A stretch of DNA of 64,000 bases from Streptomyces sp. NRRL S-350 (GTDB taxonomy: Bacteria > Actinomycetota > Actinomycetes > Streptomycetales > Streptomycetaceae), in NCBI RefSeq assembly GCF_000719705.1, contig NZ_JOHO01000030.1:14564-78563 (forward strand). The letters run 5' to 3'. The notes beneath the pieces are model-generated. The model worked only from the letters and a program-made list of their open reading frames with translations, had not been told where the DNA came from and made no database searches. The first letter of the stretch is position 1, and each line of letters starts with the position of its first letter. The position numbers and the translations under genes are program-made. Below, in pieces: positions 1 through 8,635 of the stretch.

Positions 1-2
1 CG

Positions 3-431
3 ACCGAAGGGCCGGAAGGGGCCATGGGCCGGGTCGCGTTGAAGGCGTATCAGGACTGGTGGGAGGTCCAGGCCGAGGTTTTCGGACGGCCGGATTCGGA
101 CGGGTACACACTGGAGCAGTACTCTTCCGGCCGGGCCCTGTCGGACACCCTGGTCGGACTCCGCCAACTCCGGGACGCCAAAGCGGTGATGACCGGAACG
201 CCGCGCAATTCGCCGGTGGTCGAGGCCATCGACCTGAAAGCCGATCCGCAGACCGCCGTGATCGAGGACTGCGTCGACCTGACGGCCTGGCACCGCGTCG
301 ATGCCGCCACCGGGGCCACCAAGGATCCGGGGCAGCGGCTGAACCGCTACGTCGCGAAGGCGTCCCTGCGCATGTTCCAAGCACATTGGCTGATCTACGA
401 GTTCACACGGGAGGTGGACCGGACATGCTGA
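3..431 (+). CDS. Secreted or lipoprotein-like hypothetical protein, 5' end outside the window
   Basis: The frame is open from the first bases of the window, so the true start is probably upstream; an internal ATG at 24 would give 135 aa. The visible part is helix-rich (AYQDWWEVQAEVF near its start) and ends in a Cys. It resembles small exported actinobacterial proteins of NTF2-like size, but I recognise no family with certainty. Its stop overlaps the start of the next secreted protein in an ATG/TGA arrangement, so the two are translationally coupled at the head of a Tad pilus operon. Function unknown; a role as an accessory exported protein is inference from context. Confidence 0.6.
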   Translation, partial: TEGPEGAMGRVALKAYQDWWEVQAEVFGRPDSDGYTLEQYSSGRALSDTLVGLRQLRDAKAVMTGTPRNSPVVEAIDLKADPQTAVIEDCVDLTAWHRVDAATGATKDPGQRLNRYVAKASLRMFQAHWLIYEFTREVDRTC

Positions 432-1378
432 ACGCGCGGAAACCGGCCCGGCGAATCGCGGCCGCGGCGTCGATGTCGGTCGGGTTGCTGCTGTCCTCGG
501 CAGTGGCCGCGACGGCGGACGAACCGCCCAGCGGCGGAGCCGAGCAGTGTTTCCCGAACGTGATCTGTGCGGACGCCAATTCCGGCGGAAAGACGCCCGT
601 GCCGGGATCCACGAAACCGGGCGGCGGGGGCGGCGGAGGTGCGGACACCGGCCCGCAGCTGTGCAGCTACCACGACGTCCCCTGGGCCTGCCACGACCCG
701 CAGTTGGGCTGGTTCAACAGCGACAAGGGCTGCTACTTCCGCGCACTGGACAACCCCCCGGCCGCGGGCGACCCGGCATGGGACGGACACGACCCGAAGG
801 ACGGCTCGCTCTACTCGAAGGTCTGCCCGCAGACGGGCGGGGGCCAGGACGGGGCCGAGATCGTCTTCGTGCCCAGGTCGGAGAACGGGCCCGCGCCGGA
901 CGCCGAGGCCATGGCCATCGAGTCGGCGAGGGAGCAGGTCGTCTTCGGGAAGCCAGTCGGCCGGGTCGCGCCGGACGGCACCGCGGTCGTCAACTCGCCG
1001 GTCTGGCTCTGGGCCGACCACGCCGCGACACCGGCGCCCGGAACGGCGGCGGTGCAGGGCATCTCCGTCACCGTCACCCCCAAGCCGGTGCGGGCGGACT
1101 GGGACTTCGGGGACGGCCTCAAGACGTCCTGCGCGACGGCCGGCACGCCGTACGAGCCCAAGTACGAGGGCGCCCGGTCACCGGACTGCGGCTTCGTGTT
1201 CAAGACCAGCTCAGGCAAGCAGAAGGACGGGGTCTTCGCCGCCACGGTGACGATGAACTGGGAAGCCACCGTGGTCGTCACCGGCGGGCCCAACCCGAGG
1301 ACCTTCAAGATCGGCGGCATCAAGCAGACCAGCCCGGTCTTCCGACTCAGGGTCGCCGAGGTGCAGGTGCTCAACTGA
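425..1378 (+). CDS. Secreted hypothetical protein upstream of the Tad genes
   Basis: This 317-aa protein starts at ATG 425, overlapping the previous stop. It has a clear Sec-type signal peptide: twin Arg/Lys residues in MLNARKPARR, a hydrophobic stretch near residues 13-28 and an Ala-rich cleavage region before ADEPPSGG. A Gly-rich linker (about residues 62-70) separates a short Cys-containing N-terminus from a Cys/Trp-containing domain. The C-terminal half is beta-rich and includes WDFGDG, a PKD-like signature, so a beta-sandwich extracellular domain is plausible. It lies 64 nt before the SAF-domain gene of the pilus locus. An extracellular or envelope role alongside the pilus is inference; no enzymatic motif is visible. 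Confidence 0.8.
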   Translation: MLNARKPARRIAAAASMSVGLLLSSAVAATADEPPSGGAEQCFPNVICADANSGGKTPVPGSTKPGGGGGGGADTGPQLCSYHDVPWACHDPQLGWFNSDKGCYFRALDNPPAAGDPAWDGHDPKDGSLYSKVCPQTGGGQDGAEIVFVPRSENGPAPDAEAMAIESAREQVVFGKPVGRVAPDGTAVVNSPVWLWADHAATPAPGTAAVQGISVTVTPKPVRADWDFGDGLKTSCATAGTPYEPKYEGARSPDCGFVFKTSSGKQKDGVFAATVTMNWEATVVVTGGPNPRTFKIGGIKQTSPVFRLRVAEVQVLN

Positions 1379-1442
1379 GCCCGCCACGGCGGCGATCCGA
1401 CCACTGACGATCCAGAGACGAACGAGGGAAAGGCGGAACCCG

Positions 1443-2300
1443 GTGGAGAACCGTACGTACGCGACGCCGGGATCCGGCACACCCGCGGGCGCCGGCGCGT
1501 CCGTGGCGCTCCCGGAACAGCCGGAGCCGGGCGGCGCCGCCGGCCAGGGCCGCGGGCGGACGGCGCCGCACGCGCCCGGGCGGACCATGCGGGCGAGGCG
1601 GCGGCGCCCGGCCGTGCTGGCGATGGCGGTCGCGCTGATCGCGGCCGGCGGCCTGGGCGGGGCCGTCCTCTACGACAGCACCGGCCAGCGGGTCGCGGTG
1701 CTGGCGCTCGCCCGGGACGTGCCGTGGGGGCAGGTGATCACCGAGGACGACCTGGTGGTGGCCCGGATCGCGGGCGACCCGGCACTGCACCCGCTGTCCG
1801 CCCAGGACCGGACGAAGGCCGTCGGCATGCGCGCCGCCACCGACCTCAAGCGCGGCGCCATGCTCACCGGCGGCGACCTGGCCCAGGGCCTCACCGTCCA
1901 GCCAGGGCAGATCGTGGTCGGCGTGTCGGCCAAGCGCAGCCAACTGCCCGCCAGCCGCCTCCAGCCCGGGGTGCAGCTGGTCGTGGTCTACACGCCCGAC
2001 AACGGGCGGGCCGACTCGCTGCCCGCGACGGTGATCACCGTCGGCCGGGTGGACACCGACGGCAGCCAGGTGATCGACGTCGCGGTCGGCACGGCGGACG
2101 GGCCCCGGCTGGCGCAGTGGGTGGCGAGCGGCCGGATCCAGGTGCTGCTGGCGCCGCGCGGCACCACGACCGGGGGTCCGGGCGGCGGCGCCGCGCCCAG
2201 CCCCGCCCCGAGCGGCGCGCCGTCCGTCGGGGCGCCTTCGGGTGCGCCGTCCGGCGGTGCCGGCACGCCCGGGGCCCCGGCCGCGACGGGAGGCGCCTGA
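1443..2300 (+). CDS. cpaB: SAF-domain protein, CpaB/RcpC-like Tad pilus assembly factor
   Basis: This 285-aa protein has a GTG start at 1443. A Pro/Gly/Arg-rich cytoplasmic N-terminus (1-58) is followed by one membrane helix (about 59-78) and a SAF domain starting at VAVLALARDVPWGQVITEDD, the hallmark of CpaB/RcpC proteins that line the secretin or periplasmic part of Tad machines. Actinobacteria have no outer membrane, so here it probably helps pilus passage or anchoring at the cell wall. The tail after residue ~240 is Gly/Pro/Ala-rich low complexity. Its stop overlaps the start of the TadZ-like gene (TGATG). Family assignment is firm; the precise role in Gram-positives is not known. Confidence 0.85.
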   Translation: MENRTYATPGSGTPAGAGASVALPEQPEPGGAAGQGRGRTAPHAPGRTMRARRRRPAVLAMAVALIAAGGLGGAVLYDSTGQRVAVLALARDVPWGQVITEDDLVVARIAGDPALHPLSAQDRTKAVGMRAATDLKRGAMLTGGDLAQGLTVQPGQIVVGVSAKRSQLPASRLQPGVQLVVVYTPDNGRADSLPATVITVGRVDTDGSQVIDVAVGTADGPRLAQWVASGRIQVLLAPRGTTTGGPGGGAAPSPAPSGAPSVGAPSGAPSGGAGTPGAPAATGGA

Positions 2301-3748
2301 TGGCGGTGATCGCGGTGGTCGGCGGCCCGGGCGCGCCCGGCGCGACCACGGCTGCGCTGGCGCTGCTGCTGGCCTGGCCGCTCCAGCCCGGCCGGCGGAT
2401 CCTGCTGGTCGAGGCCGACCCGGACGGCGGCGCGGTGCTCGCCGGCGCCCTGGAGGGCCGGGTCGAGGCGGTGTACGGGCTGCGCAACCTGGCCGTCGCC
2501 GACCGGCGCGGGCTCCTCGCCCAGACCATCTGGGAACAGCTGATCGACCTGTCGCCCGACGGCGAGGCCCAGCGCCTGCTGCTGCCCGGGCTGACCGACC
2601 CCACCCAGGCCCCCGGCCTCGCCTACACCTGGGAGCCGCTCGCCGAACTGCTGCACGGCATCGAACAGCAGGGCTACGACGTCATCGTGGACCTCGGCCG
2701 CTCCGGCGCCACCGGCGCGAGCGCGGTACTCGCCCGCCGGGCCGACGTGGTGGCCGCGACCGTCCGGACGACGCTGCGCGGGCTCAGCTCCGTGCGGCCC
2801 CGGCTCGCCGCCCTCGCCGAGGACCTGGCCTCCGCCGGCACCGGCGCGGACGCGCTCGGGCTGCTGCTGGTCGCCGAGGGGCCGTACGCGCGGGCGGAGG
2901 TGGCCCGCGAACTCGGGCTGCCGGTCCTCGGGGTGCTGCCGTACGCCACCCGCACCGCGAAGGTGCTCTCCGACGGCGGCGACACCACCGACCGGCGGTT
3001 CGTCCGCTCCGAACTGATGCGGACGGCCCGGTCGGCGGCGGACGAGGTGCAGCTGCTGGTCCGCCGCAGGCGGCAGCGGCTCGCGCCGACCGCCGAACCG
3101 GCTCCGGCGCCGGCCCGGTTGGGGGCGGCCGGTCCGGTGGCGGCTTCCCCGGTGGCGGCTTCTCCGGTGGCGGCTGGTCCGGTGCACGCCCAGCCGGTGC
3201 CGACGCCCGCGTCCGCCACGTACGGCCAGACCACGTACGGCCAGACCGGCTACGGGCAGACCGGCTACGTCCAAGGCGGCTCCGGGCAGGGCGGCCCTGC
3301 GCAGGCGGCCTACGGGCAGTATCCGCACGGGCAGAGCGCCTACGGCGCGGTCGGGTCCGCTCAGGCGGGGCCTGGGCAGGCCGGGTACGGCCAGGCGGGG
3401 TACGGCCAGGCGGGGTACGCGCAGGCGGGGTACGCGCAGGGCGGGTTCGCCCAGCCGCCGTACCGGCAGGCAGCCGCCGAGGCCGAGCCGCCGTCGTACA
3501 GCCCGCCGCAGCCGGTCCCGCCGGTGATCGTCACCGGGCCGGTCGCGCCGCTCGCCGGGCTGGCCCCCCAGCCGGCCGCGCCGGCGCCGTTCCCGGCGCA
3601 CGTCCAGTCGCCGCAGCAGGCCGAGCGCCGCGACCGGGGCGGCCTCGACGATCAGAACAACTCCCAGCAGGCATCGATGACGAATGGTCAGGTCGAGGTG
3701 AACGGGCAGTACCCGCCCAATCCCGGGGAGGTGCTCCGTGCGCGGTAG
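2300..3748 (+). CDS. tadZ: TadZ/CpaE-like P-loop protein with degenerate Walker A and Tyr/Gly/Gln-rich tail
   Basis: This 482-aa protein uses ATG 2300 overlapping the cpaB stop. The N-terminal ~280 residues have a MinD/ParA-like fold: MAVIAVVGGPGAPGATTAAL at the P-loop position and LLVEADPDGG at the position of the switch/Walker A' acidic motif. Both lysines of the ParA deviant Walker A motif (KGGxGKTT) are replaced, so ATP binding or hydrolysis is doubtful; atypical P-loops are known in TadZ/CpaE proteins, which position Tad machines at the pole. Residues ~300-400 are a low-complexity tract of repeated Tyr-Gly-Gln motifs such as YGQTGYGQ and GYGQAGYAQ. The C-terminus overlaps tadA by 11 nt. 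Confidence 0.85.
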   Translation: MAVIAVVGGPGAPGATTAALALLLAWPLQPGRRILLVEADPDGGAVLAGALEGRVEAVYGLRNLAVADRRGLLAQTIWEQLIDLSPDGEAQRLLLPGLTDPTQAPGLAYTWEPLAELLHGIEQQGYDVIVDLGRSGATGASAVLARRADVVAATVRTTLRGLSSVRPRLAALAEDLASAGTGADALGLLLVAEGPYARAEVARELGLPVLGVLPYATRTAKVLSDGGDTTDRRFVRSELMRTARSAADEVQLLVRRRRQRLAPTAEPAPAPARLGAAGPVAASPVAASPVAAGPVHAQPVPTPASATYGQTTYGQTGYGQTGYVQGGSGQGGPAQAAYGQYPHGQSAYGAVGSAQAGPGQAGYGQAGYGQAGYAQAGYAQGGFAQPPYRQAAAEAEPPSYSPPQPVPPVIVTGPVAPLAGLAPQPAAPAPFPAHVQSPQQAERRDRGGLDDQNNSQQASMTNGQVEVNGQYPPNPGEVLRAR

Positions 3749-5381
3749 CCCCCTGCACCAGCGCTCCGCGGCCGACCCGGCCGCCCTGCCCTGGGCCGCT
3801 CCGACACCGGCCGCGACGCCGGCGCCCGCGCCGGCTCAGGCTCCGCCCGCCGCGCACGCGACCGGCCCGGTCGCCCCGCCCCAGGCCTACCGGCCGGGCC
3901 CGGTGGCGCCGCCGCCCGTGGCCGCCGGCCCCGTCACGCCGACCGCCGTCCCCTCCCAGCTGCCCTCGCTGGACGTGCGCGGCGCCGCGACCCGGCCGGC
4001 CGTCGACCCGCAGGTCGCCCGGGAGCTCAAGCGTCAGGTCGCGGCCGAACTGCACCAGCAGATCACCCGGTTGACCACCACCTCCGGTTCCGAGCCGGAT
4101 CGTGCCACCCGCCGCCAACGCGGCCGGGCACTGATCGAGGAGGCCGTCGCCCGCTGGTCCGACGCCTACGCACAGACCCACGGCATCCCGCCCACCCGGG
4201 AGCAGGACCGCGCCCTCGCCGAGGCCGTGTTCGACCTGCTCTTCCGGGCCGGCCGGCTCCAGCCCTACCTGGACGACCCGGAGATCGAGAACATCCTGAT
4301 CAACGGCTGCGACGACGTCTGGGTCTCCAAGGTGCACCAACCCCTGCGCCAGGTGCCGCCGGTGGCCGACACCGACACCGAACTCGTCGAGCTGCTCCAG
4401 GACTTGGCCCGCCAGCACGGCGGCGGTGAGCGCAGCCTGTCCACCGCCAGCCCGACGCTCGCGCTGCGCCTGGAGGGCGGCATGCGCCTGCAGGCGCTCA
4501 CCGAGGTGACGCCCCGCCCGTACGTGGCGATCCGCCGGCACCGGGTGGCCTCCGCGACGCTCTCCGAGATGGTCGAACTCGGCACCCTGGACGGTACGCT
4601 GGCCGCGTTCCTGGCCGCGGCGATCCGGGCCCGGAAGAACGTGATGATCACCGGGACCCAGGGCGTCGGCAAGACCAGCCTGCTGCGCGCGATGGCCGCC
4701 GAGATCCCGCCGGACGAGCGGATCGGCACCCTGGAGTCGGAGTTCGAGCTCTGGCTGCACACCCTCGGCCACCTGCGCCAGGTCGTCCCGATGGAGGCCC
4801 GCGAGGGCAACGGCGAACGCGTCGAGGGCCGCCTGGCCGGGGAGTTGACGATCGGCGACCTCATCCCCGCGGCGCTGCGGATGACGCTGTCCCGGATCAT
4901 CGTCGGCGAGGTGCGCTCCGGCGAGGTCGTCCCGATGCTGCGGGTCATGACCAACGGCGAGGGCGGCTCGATGTGCACCCTGCATGCCCGCGGTCCGCAC
5001 ATGGTGGTCGACCGCATCGCCGAACTCTGCCTGGAATACGGCTCGCACATGACCGACTCGCTCGCCTACCGGCTCACCGCCAACGCCCTGGACCTCATCG
5101 TGCACGTCGCCATGGTCGACGAGACCGCCGTCGGCGGCCGCCGGCACCGCTTCGTCTCCCACGTCCTGGAGGTCACCGGCCTCGGCGAGAGCGGCCGGCC
5201 CGCGCTGAACACCGTCTTCGGCCCCCGGCCGGACCTCGGCGAGCCGCGAGCCGTCCCGCACACCCCGCCGCAGTGCCTCGACGACCTGCGCCGGGCCGGT
5301 TTCGACGCCGCCCTGCTCGACTCCCGGTACGGGAGTTGGGCCACCCCGCTGCAGCTTCGGATCGGGGGTGGCGCACGGTGA
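3738..5381 (+). CDS. tadA: TadA/CpaF-type secretion ATPase
   Basis: This 547-aa hexameric ATPase of the type II/IV secretion superfamily powers pilus assembly at the cytoplasmic face. The start is GTG 3738, inside the tadZ end. The first ~90 residues are Pro/Ala-rich. The catalytic core has Walker A GTQGVGKTS (near residue 311), an Asp-box-like segment GTLESEFEL, the Walker B region IIVGEVRSGEVVPML and the His-box GGSMCTLHARGP, all typical of CpaF/TadA. All active-site elements look intact, unlike the neighbouring TadZ. Its stop overlaps the tadB start. Assignment is firm. Confidence 0.95.
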   Translation: MRGSPLHQRSAADPAALPWAAPTPAATPAPAPAQAPPAAHATGPVAPPQAYRPGPVAPPPVAAGPVTPTAVPSQLPSLDVRGAATRPAVDPQVARELKRQVAAELHQQITRLTTTSGSEPDRATRRQRGRALIEEAVARWSDAYAQTHGIPPTREQDRALAEAVFDLLFRAGRLQPYLDDPEIENILINGCDDVWVSKVHQPLRQVPPVADTDTELVELLQDLARQHGGGERSLSTASPTLALRLEGGMRLQALTEVTPRPYVAIRRHRVASATLSEMVELGTLDGTLAAFLAAAIRARKNVMITGTQGVGKTSLLRAMAAEIPPDERIGTLESEFELWLHTLGHLRQVVPMEAREGNGERVEGRLAGELTIGDLIPAALRMTLSRIIVGEVRSGEVVPMLRVMTNGEGGSMCTLHARGPHMVVDRIAELCLEYGSHMTDSLAYRLTANALDLIVHVAMVDETAVGGRRHRFVSHVLEVTGLGESGRPALNTVFGPRPDLGEPRAVPHTPPQCLDDLRRAGFDAALLDSRYGSWATPLQLRIGGGAR

Positions 5382-6343
5382 TGCTGCTGTTCACCCTGTG
5401 CGGGCTGGCGGTCGCGGGCGGACTGGTCGCCCTGGTGGCGTGGTTCCGCGGCAGCGAGCCGGGCGACGAGGACGCGCCGGCGCGGCCCAACCCGCTGGCC
5501 GGGCGCGCCCACGTGTTCTGGTACGGCGCCCCCGGATCGGCCGCCCCGCGGATGGTGCGGCTGCGCCGCGTCCAACTGCCGCTGGCGCTCGCCGGCGCGC
5601 CGCTGGCCTGGCTGTTCACCGGCATCCCGCTGACCGCGCTGCTGGTGCCGCTGGCCGTCTTCGGCCTGCCCTGGCTGTTCGACACCACCCGGCCGGACAC
5701 CCACCGGATCGAGCGGCTCGAAGCACTGTCCGAATGGACGCAGCGCATCGCCGACGTGCTGCTGCTCGGTGTCGGCCTCAACCAGGCCATTGTCACCAGC
5801 CGCCGCACCGCCCCCGCCGCCCTGGAGGACGAGATCGGCGAGCTGGCCGCCCGGCTGCAGGCCCGCTGGCGGCCCGAGGAGGCGCTGCGCGCCTTCGCGG
5901 ACAGCCTCGCCGACGCCACCGCCGACAAGGTGCTCGCCGCGCTCGTGCTGCGGGCCGGGGACAGTGGCCCCGGCCTGGCCCGGACCCTGGCCGACATGGC
6001 CGACTCGGTCCGCGAGGAGGTCCGCCAGCGCCGCGCCATCGAGGCCGACCGGGCCAAGCACCGGACCACCATCCGCTGGCTGGTCGGCATCATCGTGCTG
6101 GTCGTCACGGTCGGCTCCTTCAACACCGAGTACACCCGCCCGTACGGCACCTTCCTCGGGCAGCTGGTCCTCGCGGTGGTCGCCGCCCTGTTCGTGGCGA
6201 TCATCGCCTGGATGCGGGCGCTGGCCTCCCACCCGCCGGTGCCCCGGCTGCTCACGCCGGACCGGCGCAGCCGCGGCGGGCGCCGGGCGGGCGCCGGGGT
6301 GCGCGAGCAGAAGCCCGCCGAGCAGCTCGGGGAGGTCCGGTGA
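5378..6343 (+). CDS. tadB: TadB-like inner-membrane pilus platform protein (T2SF domain)
   Basis: This protein of about 320 aa starts at GTG 5378 or the adjacent in-frame ATG 5381; the GTG is better spaced from the GGGGG run and overlaps the tadA stop. It has an N-terminal helix (LLFTLCGLAVAGGLVALVAWF), two central hydrophobic segments near residues 65-95, a cytoplasmic T2SF helical domain beginning RIERLEALSEWTQRIADVL, and two C-terminal helices (WLVGIIVLVVTVGSF and LVLAVVAALFVAIIAWM). This is the TadB architecture: the platform protein that pairs with TadC and couples TadA to pilin insertion or extraction. It overlaps tadC by 4 nt. Confidence 0.9.
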   Translation: MMLLFTLCGLAVAGGLVALVAWFRGSEPGDEDAPARPNPLAGRAHVFWYGAPGSAAPRMVRLRRVQLPLALAGAPLAWLFTGIPLTALLVPLAVFGLPWLFDTTRPDTHRIERLEALSEWTQRIADVLLLGVGLNQAIVTSRRTAPAALEDEIGELAARLQARWRPEEALRAFADSLADATADKVLAALVLRAGDSGPGLARTLADMADSVREEVRQRRAIEADRAKHRTTIRWLVGIIVLVVTVGSFNTEYTRPYGTFLGQLVLAVVAALFVAIIAWMRALASHPPVPRLLTPDRRSRGGRRAGAGVREQKPAEQLGEVR

Positions 6344-7218
6344 TCTCCTCCTGGTCCGTGCTGGCCGGCGCCGTCGCGGCCGGTGGCGTCGCCCTGTTGG
6401 TCGCCGAACTCCGGCCCGCGCCGCCCGACCTGCGCCAGGCGCTGGACCGGCTGCACGCCGTCCCCGCCGACCGCGCGCAGGACCCGGACGAGCGGCCGCG
6501 CTGGTACGACCGGATCGGCGAGCGGTCCGTCCACCTGCGGGGGGTCTCCGTACCGCGCCGCGAACTCTCCCTGATCGGCCGCACCCCGGCCCGGTTCATG
6601 GTGCACAAGCTGCTGTTCGCCGCGCTCGGCCTGATGCTGCCCGCCTACCTGGGCGCGATGGCCGTGCTGATGGACGTCGGCCTGCCGTTCGCGCTGCCGC
6701 TGGTCGCCGGGCCGCTGCTGGCCGGCCTGCTCTGGTTCGTCCCGGACGCCATCGTGCGCGGCGAGGCGAAGGAGGCGCGCACCGAGTACCTGCACGGCAT
6801 CGCCGCCTACCTGGAACTCGTCGCACTGGAGCGGGCCGCCGACTGCGGGCCCGCCGAGGCGCTGCGCCGGGCCGCCGCGGTCGGCCGGGGCGCGGTGTTC
6901 CGGCGGATCCGCGACGCACTCGAGCGCGCGGCCACCGACCGCCTTCCGCCGTGGGCCGGACTCGACGCGCTGGCCGAGGAGTTGGGGCTCAGCCCGCTGC
7001 AGGACGTGGCCGACATCATGCGGCTGTCCGGCAACGACGGCGCCGCCGTGTACGACACCCTGCGGGCCCGCGCCAAGGGCCTGCGCGGCGAACTCCTGGC
7101 CGAGGACCTGGCCCGCGCCAACGCCGACAGCGAGCGGATGGTCGCGCCGGGGGCCGCCCTGACCCTGCTGATGACGGTCCTGATCGTCTTCCCCGCACTG
7201 CACCAGATGCTCAACTGA
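6340..7218 (+). CDS. tadC: TadC-like inner-membrane pilus platform protein
   Basis: This 292-aa protein has a GTG start at 6340 overlapping the tadB stop. An N-terminal membrane helix is followed by a soluble stretch, a central pair of helices (LLFAALGLMLPAYLGAMAVL and ALPLVAGPLLAGLLWFV), a T2SF-type helical domain (EYLHGIAAYLELVALERAADCG onward) and a C-terminal helix. TadB and TadC are paralogues that form the membrane platform of Tad pili. A 92-nt gap with A/C-rich sequence separates it from the pilin-like gene, the first real spacing in the operon, so a separate ribosome entry or internal promoter there is possible. Confidence 0.9.
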   Translation: MISSWSVLAGAVAAGGVALLVAELRPAPPDLRQALDRLHAVPADRAQDPDERPRWYDRIGERSVHLRGVSVPRRELSLIGRTPARFMVHKLLFAALGLMLPAYLGAMAVLMDVGLPFALPLVAGPLLAGLLWFVPDAIVRGEAKEARTEYLHGIAAYLELVALERAADCGPAEALRRAAAVGRGAVFRRIRDALERAATDRLPPWAGLDALAEELGLSPLQDVADIMRLSGNDGAAVYDTLRARAKGLRGELLAEDLARANADSERMVAPGAALTLLMTVLIVFPALHQMLN

Positions 7219-7310
7219 GGTGCCCGGCCGAGCAGCTGACACCAGAGCACGTAGCACAACGCAACACAACGCCACACCACACCACATCGCCACAGCCCCG
7301 GGAGACCCCG

Positions 7311-7595
7311 ATGACCGTACGACTCGCCCAGCTGGCCGGCCGGGTGCTGCGACCCGTCCTGCTGCCGGTGCAGTTCGCGCTGCTGCTGTTCACGCTGCGG
7401 CTGGGCCGGCTGCGCGCCGCCCGCGCGCGCGGCGACCGCGGCGCTATCAGCATCGAACTGGCCCTCGCCATCATCGCGTTGGTCTTCGTCGCGGGTGCCG
7501 TCGCGACCGCGCTGTACCTGCTCAAGGACAAGGTCGTTCAGAAGGTGGAGCAGGACCCGAACATGCCGGGCGGCGCGGGCGGCGCCACCAAGTGA
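7311..7595 (+). CDS. Small Flp-like pilin or pseudopilin
   Basis: This 94-aa protein has ATG 7311 with a GGGAGA ribosome site 8-9 nt upstream. A basic leader (LRAARARGDRG) precedes AISIELALAIIALVFVAGAV, a class III (type IVb) prepilin signature: Gly before the cleavage site, Glu at mature position +5 and a long hydrophobic helix. The predicted mature part after cleavage is only about 50 aa, like Flp pilins, and ends in a short charged tail with GGAGG. It is the best candidate for the major pilin, although it could be a minor pseudopilin. No TadV/CpaA prepilin peptidase gene is visible in the window. Confidence 0.8.
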   Translation: MTVRLAQLAGRVLRPVLLPVQFALLLFTLRLGRLRAARARGDRGAISIELALAIIALVFVAGAVATALYLLKDKVVQKVEQDPNMPGGAGGATK

Positions 7596-8008
7596 TGCGC
7601 CGCCCTCTCCGCCGCAGGGACGACCGGGGGTCGATGAGCGTCAGTCTCGCCATCGTCTTCCCGGTCGTCCTGCTGCTCCTGCTGCTCGTCGTCCAGGCCT
7701 CGCTGTGGTGGTTCGACCGGCAGGTCGCGCTCACCGCCGCCCGCGAGGGCGTGGACGCCGGTCGGGTCCAGGGGAACGCGACGGACGAGGTGAAGAACGA
7801 GGCGGCGCAGCGCCAGGCCCGGGACTTCCTCGACCGGCAGGGCGCGCACGGCTACTCGGTGAGGACGGACGGCAGCACGCCCCTGACCATCCGGGTCACC
7901 GTGGAGCTGACGCCGCCGCTGCTGATACCGGGGCTCCGCGCCCCCAGCATCACCCAGTTCGCCGAGGCGCCGCGCGAGCGCTTCGTCCCACCCGGGGTGA
8001 AGCCGTGA
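7595..8008 (+). CDS. tadE: TadE-like pseudopilin
   Basis: This 137-aa protein starts at ATG 7595 in a TGATG overlap. The basic N-terminus and DRGSMSVSLAIVFPVVLLLL match the TadE processing motif and single membrane helix; a periplasm-like helical domain follows (AREGVDAGRVQG), then a short beta-rich end (TPLTIRVTVELTPPLLIPG). TadE and TadF are minor pseudopilins needed for Flp pilus biogenesis. The Glu at +5 of classical TadE is replaced here (SMSVS), so processing could differ. Overlaps the next gene by 4 nt. Confidence 0.85.
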   Translation: MRRPLRRRDDRGSMSVSLAIVFPVVLLLLLLVVQASLWWFDRQVALTAAREGVDAGRVQGNATDEVKNEAAQRQARDFLDRQGAHGYSVRTDGSTPLTIRVTVELTPPLLIPGLRAPSITQFAEAPRERFVPPGVKP

Positions 8009-8475
8009 GACCGGCGTCGCCCTGGGCGGCGACGGCGCGACGGTGGCGGCTGCGCAGGAGGGACCGGGGCGGGATCGCCATCGAGGCGGCGATCGTCGTT
8101 CCGCCCGTGGTCGGCCTGGTACTGCTGGCCGTCGCTGCCGGACGGGTGCAGACGACGGCGGCCACGGTCGAGGCCGCGGCCCGTGCGGGGGCCCGCACGG
8201 CCACGCTCCAGCGCGACCCGGGCGCGATGAACCAGTCGGCCAGGGACTCCGCCTTCGCGGCGCTGCGCCAGCAGGGAGTCTCCTGCCGCGACGGGGACGT
8301 CCGGGTCGAGAAGGGCACGCTGGACCTGCCGGGCGGCCCGGTCGACACCGTGAAGGTCAGGGTGGCCTGCGACGTCGAACTGGCCGACCTGCTCGGCGGA
8401 CCGTCCGGGGTACCCGTGACGAAGCACCTCGTCGGCGAGTTCACCTCGGTGGTGGACCGCTACCGGGGCACGTGA
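8005..8475 (+). CDS. TadE/TadF-like pseudopilin
   Basis: This 156-aa protein starts at GTG 8005 overlapping the previous stop. The segment RRDRGGIAIEAAIVVPPVVG contains the TadE/TadF prepilin-type motif with Glu at +5, then one membrane helix. The exported domain has AAARAGARTATLQR, the alanine-rich helix typical of TadE-like proteins, and two Cys residues (VSCRDGD and VACDVEL) that could form a disulfide. It belongs to the Tad operon, and its end is followed by about 160 nt before the best start of the next gene. Confidence 0.85.
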   Translation: MRPASPWAATARRWRLRRRDRGGIAIEAAIVVPPVVGLVLLAVAAGRVQTTAATVEAAARAGARTATLQRDPGAMNQSARDSAFAALRQQGVSCRDGDVRVEKGTLDLPGGPVDTVKVRVACDVELADLLGGPSGVPVTKHLVGEFTSVVDRYRGT

Positions 8476-8635
8476 CGGCGCGCGCCGCCGCCACGGGCAA
8501 CACCACGACGGGGGATTGGAGGCGGCCCGCGCGGGGGAGACGCAAGCGGAGAGCGCTCGGGGGATGACACAGCGGTACCGAGCGGCGCCCGGTGGGGGCC
8601 GGTGGGGAGAGCGACGTGTGGATTGGGGGAGGGGG

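Noticed and set aside
3531..5261. Long minus-strand open frame opposite tadA and others like it (1988-3601, 10999-13299, 33381-36689, 36308-39820)
   Set aside because: Antisense shadows of GC-rich genes: high His/Arg/Gly/Gln content, no domain, and the opposite strand encodes well-recognised proteins.
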